DNA from: Massilia sp. UBA2604
Lineage (GTDB): Bacteria; Pseudomonadota; Gammaproteobacteria; Burkholderiales; Burkholderiaceae_D
Assembly (NCBI GenBank): GCA_002339265.1
Contig: DDKG01000032.1
Span: 1-13,686 of the forward strand
Length of the DNA: 13,686 nucleotides
Reading direction: 5' to 3'
Position 1 is the stretch's first letter. Each line of letters opens with the position of its first letter. The notes below the pieces were generated by a model that worked only from the letters and a program-made list of their open reading frames with translations, did no database searches and had not been told where the DNA came from. Below, in pieces: positions 8,241 to 13,686 of the stretch. The translations under genes and the position numbers were made by a program.

Positions 8241-8343
8241 GTCGTTCCCGCGAAGGCGGGAACCCAAGCTTGCTCGCATCAACGCTGCGTTCGATGACAT
8301 CGGCAACGCGGAGAACTTAGGTTCCCGCCTTCGCGGGAATGAC
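8241..8343. repeat. inverted pair of REP-like palindromes between convergent genes
   Basis: The left unit forms TTCCCGC-GAAG-GCGGGAA (8245-8262), the right unit TTCCCGC-CTTC-GCGGGAA (8322-8339). They are inverted copies of each other, with 20 identical bases (8245-8264 against the complement of 8320-8339) and weaker similarity outside. About 40 bases of non-repeated sequence lie between them. The element fills most of the 158-base gap between the stops of the PQQ dehydrogenase and the oxidase operon, where it could act as a two-way terminator or mRNA stabiliser. The remainder of the gap holds nothing I recognise. Confidence 0.8.
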
Positions 8344-8372
8344 GTTTCAAGGCAGCGTGCCTCAACGCGCCG

Positions 8373-8699
8373 TCAGGCGCAGCCGGTGACCAACAACACC
8401 GGAATCCCGGTCCACGCGATCGCCACGAAGGCCAGCACCGCGCTGGCCGCGGCCACATAATCCACGAACTCGGTCGACCCCTGGCGCAGGCGCTTGCCGC
8501 CGGCAACGCCGCTCCACACGCAAATGGCCAACGCCAGCAGCGTGACGCCGCCCAGCAGCCAGGGATTCGGCCCTTCGGGCCGCCAGGCGCCCGGTGTGCA
8601 CTGGGCCGCGGCCACGATATAGCTGAAGCCGAAGTGCGCGGCCCAGACCAGGAAGGGAAGCGAGGCGCGCGTGGCGCGCCGGAAGAATTGGTCGTCCAT
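8373..8699 (-). CDS. small three-helix membrane protein of the oxidase operon
   Basis: A 108-residue hydrophobic protein with three likely membrane helices (about 12-33, 46-64, 80-104) and a conspicuous VWAAHF near the first helix. It starts two bases after the stop of the subunit I/III gene and is the last gene of the oxidase operon, so it is probably translated with it. Small membrane proteins at this position often serve as subunit IV-like structural parts or assembly helpers of haem-copper oxidases, but I recognise no specific family and assign no function. Two cysteines (C34 and C107) fall near helix ends; no haem- or copper-binding motif is visible. Confidence 0.75.
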   Translation of the reverse strand: MDDQFFRRATRASLPFLVWAAHFGFSYIVAAAQCTPGAWRPEGPNPWLLGGVTLLALAICVWSGVAGGKRLRQGSTEFVDYVAAASAVLAFVAIAWTGIPVLLVTGCA

Positions 8700-8701
8700 A
8701 G

Positions 8702-11224
8702 TCAATCCATCACCAGCAGCAGGCCGCGGATCACCACCATGGCGGTGATGCCCTGCAGGGTCACGTAGTGCCAGATCAGCGCGATATTGTCGCGCGTGGC
8801 GCGGTTTTCCGGCTTGACCATGCCGCGCCAGGCGCGCACGCACAGGTAGGGCGCCGCCAGCAGCAGCACGAACAGCATCACGCCCTGGAAGCCGAGCATG
8901 ATCGAGATCGAGGCGTTCCACGCATCCTTCGTTCCATCGAGGTGCACCAGGCGCCAGCTGTGCACGTCGATCAGGAAGGCGGCCGTGGTGCAGGCCAGCG
9001 CCGCCAGCGTCGTCCACGCCATGCCGTGGCCCTTGAGGCGGCCGCTGAACCAGACCAGGGCGGAACCCGCCAGCAGCAGGGCGGCGGCGCCGATCGTGTA
9101 CATCCCGTCGGGCAGCGAGGCGCCCGGCGGCGGGCAGATCTCGAGCCGCATCGAGGTGTGGATATAGGTGTAGGCGAAGGACCAGAAGATCCCGTAGATC
9201 ACGATCAGCATGATGAAGGTGCCCCACCACGAATGCGAGGCCGCGCCGCGCGCGCCGATCGGCAGTTCGAGGCCGCCGCCGACTGATGCTCTCGCCATAT
9301 TTACGCTGCGGTCCGATTGCCACAGCCAGCCGATGATGGAGGCGATCGCGATGAAGCCGCAAATGAACGCCAGCACCATCGCCTTCACTGTCAGCAGCAG
9401 GAAGAAGCCCGCGGTGCCGGCGGCGCCGATCACGGTCAGCCAGCTGTCGCCCGGCAGGATCATCAAGTAGGTCGGTGTCGCGCTCACCGGGCTGGTGGCG
9501 ATGGTTTCGCGGCGGCCGGTGACGGTGCCGGGCAGGTAGTGGCGGCCTTCTTCCACTTCCTTCGACAGGGTCGGCTGGTCCCACAGCGGGTCGTCCGACG
9601 TGATGATCGGGATGCTGCGGTTGCCGTAGTCCTCGTTCGGCAGCCATTCGAGCGTGGACGCGTTCCACGGATTACCGGTGTCTTTCTTCGGCCGGCGCAG
9701 GGTGCGGGTGGCGTCGACGATCATGACCACGATGCCGAGGGCGAACATGAAGGCGCCGACGGTCGACAGCATATTGAGCCAGTCCCAGCCCATCTCGTGC
9801 GAGTAGGTGTAGACCCGGCGCGGCATGCCGTACAGGCCCGTGACGTGCATCGGGAAGAAGGTGATATTGAAGCCGCCGAACAGCAGCCAGAAGATCGGCT
9901 TGGCCCAGCGCTCGGACATCTGGTTGCCGTTGATGAGCGGCAGCCAGTAATAGATGGCGGCGAACACCGGGAACACCATGCCGCCGATCAGCACGTAGTG
10001 CAGGTGGGCGACGATGAAATAGGTGTCGTGCACCTGCCAGTCGAACGGGATCACGGCCACCATCACGCCGGTCAGGCCGCCCAGCACGAAGATGAACATG
10101 AAGCCGAGCATGAAAAGAGTAGGAGCATTCATCTTGATGCGCCCACTCCACAGGGTCGCGATCCAGCCGAACACCTGGATGCCGGTGGGAATCGCGACCG
10201 CCATGCTGGCCGCCGAGATCAGGCTCATCTCGAGCACGCCGAGGCCGGCGGTGAACATGTGGTGGGCCCACAGGCCGAAACTAAAGATGCCGACGCCGAC
10301 CAGCGCCACCACGATCACGCGCCGTCCCACCAGGCGGTTCTGGGCGATGGTCGGGATCATGGTCGAGATCATGCCGGCCGCCGGCAGGAAGATGATGTAG
10401 ACCTCGGGGTGGCCGAAGAACCAGAACAGGTGCTGCCAGATCAGCGGATCGCCGCCGCGCTCGGGATCGAAGATCGGCATGTTCAGCGCGCGCTCGAGCT
10501 CGAGCAGCGCGGTGCCGGCGATCACGGCCGGGAAGGCGATGATGATCATCACGCCCACCACCAGCATCGCCCATGCATACACCGGCATGCGGCGCAGCGT
10601 CATGCCCGGCGCGCGCGTGAACAGGATGCCGACGATCAGCTCGATCGCGCCGGCAATCGCCGAGATCTCGATGAAGCCGATCCCCAGCAGCCAGAAGTCG
10701 GCGTTGAGCCCGGGCGAATACTTCATGCCGGTCAGCGGCGGATACATGAACCAGCCGCCGTCCGGCGCCAGGCCCCAGAACAGGGTGCAGAAGAAGGCCA
10801 GGCCGCCGAAGGCGTAGGCCCAGAAGGCGTAGGCCGACAAGCGCGGGAAAGGCAGATCGCGCGCCCCCAGCATGTTCGGCAGCAGGTAGACCGCGATCGC
10901 CTCGATGATCGGAATCGCGAACAGGAACATCATCACGGTGCCGTGCATCGTGAAGATCTGGTTGTAGGTGCTGGCGGCCACCAGGTCGTTGTCCGGTACC
11001 GCCAGCTGCACCCGCATGATCAGGGCCAGGATGCCGGCCAGGATGAAGAACAGGATCGCCGTGCCGATGTACAGCAGGCCGATATTGGTGTTGTTGACCG
11101 ACTTGAAGAAACGCCAGCCGCGCGGGGTTTCCCAGACTTCTTCGAGGCGGGTCAGCTCCAGCGGCGGGCGTGGCAGGGGATTGGGTAAAGCGTCGTCGTT
11201 CAAGGTAGCGTCGCGCGTCGTCAT
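8702..11224 (-). CDS. ctaD: cytochrome c oxidase subunit I fused to subunit III
   Basis: An 840-residue fusion of the catalytic subunit I (about 30-510) with a subunit III-like domain (about 595-838). It reduces oxygen to water. Visible ligands: H94 and H409 for the low-spin haem, H407 for the high-spin haem, and H272, H321, H322 for CuB; Y276 of HPEVY is the tyrosine that crosslinks to the CuB histidine. The glutamate of HPEVY (E274) and D123 fit a type A1 oxidase with a D-type proton channel. Unusually, the K-channel lysine of PTGIK is Q350, and positions matching the D-channel asparagines are V112, S130 and probably E195. The subunit III part lacks the usual ATE glutamate motif. The start ATG overlaps the stop of the subunit II gene by four bases. 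Confidence 0.95.
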   Translation of the reverse strand: MTTRDATLNDDALPNPLPRPPLELTRLEEVWETPRGWRFFKSVNNTNIGLLYIGTAILFFILAGILALIMRVQLAVPDNDLVAASTYNQIFTMHGTVMMFLFAIPIIEAIAVYLLPNMLGARDLPFPRLSAYAFWAYAFGGLAFFCTLFWGLAPDGGWFMYPPLTGMKYSPGLNADFWLLGIGFIEISAIAGAIELIVGILFTRAPGMTLRRMPVYAWAMLVVGVMIIIAFPAVIAGTALLELERALNMPIFDPERGGDPLIWQHLFWFFGHPEVYIIFLPAAGMISTMIPTIAQNRLVGRRVIVVALVGVGIFSFGLWAHHMFTAGLGVLEMSLISAASMAVAIPTGIQVFGWIATLWSGRIKMNAPTLFMLGFMFIFVLGGLTGVMVAVIPFDWQVHDTYFIVAHLHYVLIGGMVFPVFAAIYYWLPLINGNQMSERWAKPIFWLLFGGFNITFFPMHVTGLYGMPRRVYTYSHEMGWDWLNMLSTVGAFMFALGIVVMIVDATRTLRRPKKDTGNPWNASTLEWLPNEDYGNRSIPIITSDDPLWDQPTLSKEVEEGRHYLPGTVTGRRETIATSPVSATPTYLMILPGDSWLTVIGAAGTAGFFLLLTVKAMVLAFICGFIAIASIIGWLWQSDRSVNMARASVGGGLELPIGARGAASHSWWGTFIMLIVIYGIFWSFAYTYIHTSMRLEICPPPGASLPDGMYTIGAAALLLAGSALVWFSGRLKGHGMAWTTLAALACTTAAFLIDVHSWRLVHLDGTKDAWNASISIMLGFQGVMLFVLLLAAPYLCVRAWRGMVKPENRATRDNIALIWHYVTLQGITAMVVIRGLLLVMD

Positions 11225-12183
11225 TTCAGGTGCTCGAGGTAGGTGGCCAGCGCGCGCAGGGTTTCGCCGTCCAGGTCTTGTGAAGGCGGCATGAACACGC
11301 CGGGTTTGATGGCTTGCGGGTCGGCGATCCAGCCGGCCAGCGTGCCGCGGTGATTACGCAGGGTGCCGGCCGCGATCTCGCGGCGGCTGCCGACGTGGGT
11401 CAGGTCGGGACCCAGGCGCGAGGTGTCGGCGATGCGTGCCTGCTCCGAGAACGGCGGCACGTCGGTGACGCCGCGGATCGTGTGGCAGGCCTGGCATTGT
11501 TGCGCCAGGAAGGCCTCGCGGCCGCGCTGCAGCACCGTGGTGTCGGCCGGCAGCGCGGGCTGCGCCTGGCGCGCCAGCCAGGCGTCGAACTCGGCGCGCG
11601 GCAGGGCGATCACGTGGAAGGCCATGCGCGCATGCTGCTCGCCGCAGTATTCGGCGCACTGGCCGCGGTAGACGCCCGGCTTGTCGGCGCGCAGGGTCAG
11701 GCCGGTGACGCGGCCCGGGATCATGTCGCGCTTGCCGGCCAGCGCCGGCACCCAGAAGCTGTGGATGACGTCGGAGGCCGTCATGCCGAGGTAGACCGAC
11801 TCGCCGACAGGGATGTGGATCTCGTTGGCGGTGATGATCTCGCGATTGCTCGCCGGGTCGCGGTAGCGCACTTCCCACCACCACATCTTGCCGGTGACCG
11901 AGATCGTCATCGCGCCGTGCGAGGTTTGCGATGCCAGCTGCGCGCTGCGCCAGGTGCTCCAGGCCAGCAAGGCGGTGAGCACCACGACCGGGAAGGCGAT
12001 GCCGGCGCCGAAGATCCAGATGGCGGGCCGGATCGGACGCGCCTGGCGCCGCATGGCCAGCGTCAGCAAGGCCATCACGAAGATGAAGATCAGCGTGCCG
12101 CCGACGAACAGCACCCAGGTGAACTGGTGAATGATGGCGGCGTCGGCGCCGGCCGGGTGGAGGACGGATTGCAGGTCGTTCAT
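11221..12183 (-). CDS. ctaC: cytochrome c oxidase subunit II fused to cytochrome c (caa3-like)
   Basis: A 320-residue protein that takes electrons into the oxidase. It begins with a two-helix membrane hairpin (about 16-44 and 53-76) and no cleavable signal peptide. The cupredoxin domain contains GKMWWWEVRY (98-107) and a complete CuA site: H141, then C176, E178, C180, H184 and M187 in GQCAEYCGEQHARM. A C-terminal cytochrome c domain follows, with haem motif C230-QA-C233-H234 and M298 (PGVFMPP) as the likely axial ligand. This fused layout is that of caa3-type oxidases. The start is ATG at 12183, overlapping the stop of the upstream cytochrome gene by four bases; the reading frame stays open further upstream only because it reads the cytochrome gene in another frame. 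Confidence 0.94.
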   Translation of the reverse strand: MNDLQSVLHPAGADAAIIHQFTWVLFVGGTLIFIFVMALLTLAMRRQARPIRPAIWIFGAGIAFPVVVLTALLAWSTWRSAQLASQTSHGAMTISVTGKMWWWEVRYRDPASNREIITANEIHIPVGESVYLGMTASDVIHSFWVPALAGKRDMIPGRVTGLTLRADKPGVYRGQCAEYCGEQHARMAFHVIALPRAEFDAWLARQAQPALPADTTVLQRGREAFLAQQCQACHTIRGVTDVPPFSEQARIADTSRLGPDLTHVGSRREIAAGTLRNHRGTLAGWIADPQAIKPGVFMPPSQDLDGETLRALATYLEHLK

Positions 12184-12572
12184 TTCAACGTATACATAAA
12201 GGCCGCCATATGACGCGCCTCTTCTTCGGAAATGCCGAGCGCCGGCATCAGCGTGCCGGGCTTGACCGCGGGAGGGTTCTGCAGGAAACGGACCATGTTC
12301 TCGGGCTGGTTCGGGATGCTGCCCGCGATATAGCTCAGGCGGCCCATGTATTGCAGCGACGGGCCGGCGTCGCCATTCGAGCCCTGCACCTCGGGAATGA
12401 AATGGCAGGCCGCGCACTGGTATTGCTGGGTCAGCAGGCGGCCGCGTTCCGGATCGCCGCCTTCGACGCGGCTGGATTTGTCCTGGCTGCCGCAGCCGCT
12501 CGCGAGCAGCGCGCACAGCAGCACGGCGCCGGCGCGCGCCATCCAGGCTGGATCGTAATGACAGATATTCAT
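12180..12572 (-). CDS. monohaem cytochrome c lipoprotein, first gene of the oxidase operon
   Basis: A 130-residue exported cytochrome, probably an electron carrier for the oxidase encoded behind it. A lipoprotein signal ends in LASGC (C27), followed by a flexible linker and one cytochrome c domain with haem motif C53-AA-C56-H57 and M109 (GTLMPALGI) as the likely sixth ligand. Its last bases overlap the subunit II start (ATGA). The start is uncertain: ATG 12572 is taken here, while GTG 12578 and ATG 12542 are in frame and none has a strong ribosome site; starting at 12542 would give a more typical 16-residue signal (MARAGAVLLCALLASG). It is clearly paralogous to the cytochrome at 13228-13590, sharing GDPERG, YIAG, PN and the methionine loop. 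Confidence 0.88.
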   Translation of the reverse strand: MNICHYDPAWMARAGAVLLCALLASGCGSQDKSSRVEGGDPERGRLLTQQYQCAACHFIPEVQGSNGDAGPSLQYMGRLSYIAGSIPNQPENMVRFLQNPPAVKPGTLMPALGISEEEARHMAAFMYTLK

Positions 12573-12578
12573 GCGCAC

Positions 12579-12658
12579 GGTTGATTTTTCGTGAAAAAGC
12601 TGTGGCTTTTATAATACAAGAAATTAGATGTCATTTTTTTAACTGAACGCCCTAGGTT
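12579..12658. promoter_or_regulatory. A/T-rich divergent promoter region between cytochrome operons
   Basis: This short gap is strikingly A/T-rich against the GC-rich surroundings and separates the leftward oxidase operon from the rightward cytochrome pair. On the minus strand ATGACA (12634-12629) and TATAAA (12613-12608) each match five of six promoter consensus bases, with a slightly short 15-base spacer. On the plus strand TATAAT (12610-12615) is a perfect -10 without a good -35. A small palindrome, TTTTTC-GT-GAAAAA, lies at 12585-12598 and could bind a regulator. The two -10 candidates overlap, so the two directions may compete. Confidence 0.45.
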
Positions 12659-13231
12659 ATGCTATCCAATCGTGCACGACTTATCGTCAAGACCATGGTG
12701 CTCACCCTGCTGGGGGCAGGGCTGATCGGCGCCGTCATCGGGTTGATCGTCCTGCGCGGCGGCTTCTACAATATCGCTGCCACCGCGCAGCACTATCCGC
12801 TGATCTACACCGTGTTCGAGGAGGGCTTGCAGTACTCGGTGCAGAACCATGCGCGCGACATCGTGGTGCCCGAGTCACTCGGCGCGCCGGAGCAGGTGCT
12901 GCGCGGCGCCGCCGTCTACAAGGCCAACTGCATCCAGTGCCACGGTGGGCCCGGTGTGGCGCCACTCAAGCAAGGCATGAGCATGCAGCCGGTGCCCGGC
13001 CCGCTGGTCGACGCCGACGTCAACTGGGAAACCCGCGAGCTGTACTGGATCACCCGCAACGGCATCAAGATGAGCGGCATGCCGGCCTGGGAATATCACT
13101 TGAGCGACAACGATATCTGGGCCGTGGTGGCGTTCGTGTCGGCCATGCCGAACATGACGCCGGAAGACTTCCGCCGCATGACGTCCCATCAGGTGGCGGC
13201 GCCGGCCGCAAGGCAAGGAGAAGAGCCATGA
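12659..13231 (+). CDS. membrane-anchored monohaem cytochrome c
   Basis: A 190-residue cytochrome with one N-terminal membrane anchor (about 10-33) and a periplasmic cytochrome c domain: haem motif C91-IQ-C94-H95 and the methionine loop GIKMSGMPAW (135-144; M138 or M141 as ligand). The linker (GGFYNIAATAQHYP, then QNHARDI) is typical of single-haem cytochromes found beside alternative terminal oxidases. It overlaps the next gene by four bases (ATGA) and is divergent from the oxidase operon, so it probably serves the same electron-transfer chain. The ATG at 12659 has only a poor Shine-Dalgarno sequence very close to it; ATG 12695 is a weaker alternative that would shorten the anchor. Confidence 0.88.
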   Translation: MLSNRARLIVKTMVLTLLGAGLIGAVIGLIVLRGGFYNIAATAQHYPLIYTVFEEGLQYSVQNHARDIVVPESLGAPEQVLRGAAVYKANCIQCHGGPGVAPLKQGMSMQPVPGPLVDADVNWETRELYWITRNGIKMSGMPAWEYHLSDNDIWAVVAFVSAMPNMTPEDFRRMTSHQVAAPAARQGEEP

Positions 13232-13590
13232 GCGCAGCACGCATTCCGGCATTGATGACGCTGGCCATGCTGCTGGCAGCCTGCGGACCCACGCGTCCCG
13301 CGCCCGGCATCCAGGGCGATCCCGAACGCGGCAAGATCGCATTGACTCAGTACGCCTGCCACTCTTGCCATGCGGTGCCCAGCATTGCCGGTTCAAAGGT
13401 CTTCGTTGGTCGTCCGCTGGAAGACATGGCGGAGCGCCGCTATATCGCCGGCAAGGTGCCCAATACGCAAGCGAACCTGGTGCGCTGGCTGATGGATCCG
13501 CAGGCCATCGACCCGGGTAATGCGATGCCGAACATGGGTGTGAGCGAGCGTGATGCGATCGACATCAGCGCCTACCTGCTCAGTCAATAG
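13228..13590 (+). CDS. monohaem cytochrome c lipoprotein
   Basis: A 120-residue exported cytochrome. The lipoprotein signal ends in LAAC (C19), giving a membrane-tethered periplasmic protein. Haem motif C44-HS-C47-H48; the likely sixth ligand is M100 or M103 in NAMPNMG. The start has a strong ribosome site, AAGGAG at 13215-13220, seven bases before the ATG, which overlaps the preceding stop. It is a paralogue of the first oxidase-operon gene (12180-12572) and also resembles the C-terminal cytochrome domain of subunit II (shared WxxDPQAIxPG pattern), pointing to duplication within this locus. Partner and redox potential cannot be deduced. Confidence 0.9.
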   Translation: MSAARIPALMTLAMLLAACGPTRPAPGIQGDPERGKIALTQYACHSCHAVPSIAGSKVFVGRPLEDMAERRYIAGKVPNTQANLVRWLMDPQAIDPGNAMPNMGVSERDAIDISAYLLSQ

Positions 13591-13618
13591 ACGATCCTTG
13601 TTATCATTCCCGGTTTGA

Positions 13619-13640
13619 CGCGGACCGCCCACGGTCCGCG
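13619..13640. terminator. GC-rich hairpin after the cytochrome pair
   Basis: CGCGGACCG (13619-13627) pairs perfectly with CGGTCCGCG (13632-13640) around a four-base loop. It lies 28 bases after the cytochrome stop and 25 bases before the next start. No T-run follows, so it is only a possible terminator or attenuating hairpin. Confidence 0.45.
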
Positions 13641-13665
13641 CGTTCACGACCGAAGGAAAAACACA

Positions 13666-13686
13666 ATGAGATTGGTGCGCTATGGC
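13666..13686 (+). CDS. start of a probable fumarylacetoacetate hydrolase family gene (partial)
   Basis: Only seven codons are in the window (MRLVRYG). The ATG is preceded by AAGGA (13653-13657) eight bases upstream, so it is a real translation start. The N-terminus matches the common opening of fumarylacetoacetate hydrolase family proteins (M-K/R-L-V-R-Y-G), which cleave or hydrate acylpyruvate-type compounds in aromatic degradation. Seven residues are too few for a firm call. Confidence 0.45.

Noticed and set aside
9317..11188. Long plus-strand open frame (623 codons) opposite the subunit I/III gene
   Set aside because: It is rich in His, Gln, Asp and Arg with no domain-like pattern, as expected for the complement of a GC-rich membrane protein gene.
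12184..12516. N-terminal extension of oxidase subunit II
   Set aside because: It reads the upstream cytochrome gene out of frame; ATG 12183 gives the normal membrane hairpin and the ATGA overlap.
12581..12596. Possible FNR-type site beginning TTGAT
   Set aside because: The second half does not match ATCAA at the required spacing, so there is only a half-site.

Overview
The window looks like chromosomal DNA of a high-GC betaproteobacterium, most likely Massilia or another Oxalobacteraceae. This placement is an inference from the protein styles (betaproteobacterial chemoreceptor, Cache-domain protein, sorbosone dehydrogenase lipoprotein, oxidase locus) and from REP-like repeats. No rRNA, tRNA, CRISPR array, transposase or phage gene was seen.

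Layout. (1) 1-1713, minus strand: the N-terminal 375 residues of a methyl-accepting chemotaxis protein (cut by the window edge) and, upstream of it, a small secreted single-Cache-domain protein. A degenerate REP-like hairpin lies between them. (2) 1966-3954, plus: a two-domain OafA/YrhL-type membrane O-acyltransferase with a C-terminal SGNH domain, followed by a perfect 14-bp stem-loop. (3) 4166-6840, plus: a radical-SAM protein of the lysine 2,3-aminomutase (KamA) superfamily, with start and stop signals overlapping an MFS transporter. (4) 6898-8214, plus: a lipoprotein PQQ-dependent dehydrogenase of the sorbosone dehydrogenase family, whose ribosome-binding site is buried in a perfect 11-bp hairpin. 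(5) 8241-8343: an inverted pair of REP-like palindromes between convergent transcription units. (6) 8373-12572, minus: a tightly packed cytochrome oxidase operon in the order cytochrome c lipoprotein, subunit II fused to cytochrome c, subunit I fused to III, small 3-helix membrane protein. (7) 12659-13590, plus: a divergent pair of c-type cytochromes, the second a paralogue of the lipoprotein cytochrome across the promoter. (8) 13666-end: the first seven codons of a probable fumarylacetoacetate hydrolase family gene.

The genes in regions 6 and 7 make a coherent respiratory module: a CuA-containing haem-copper oxidase with a tethered cytochrome c and three more monohaem cytochromes as likely electron carriers. 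Haem and copper assembly factors are not in the window. The PQQ dehydrogenase is a plausible electron source for the respiratory chain, but only adjacency suggests a link.

The points I consider most worth a second look are: the KamA-like enzyme, which keeps the iron-sulfur cysteines, the candidate PLP lysine and the carboxylate-binding arginine but lacks both lysine-recognising aspartates; the oxidase subunit I, in which the K-channel lysine and several D-channel asparagines are replaced; and the hairpin over the PQQ dehydrogenase start.
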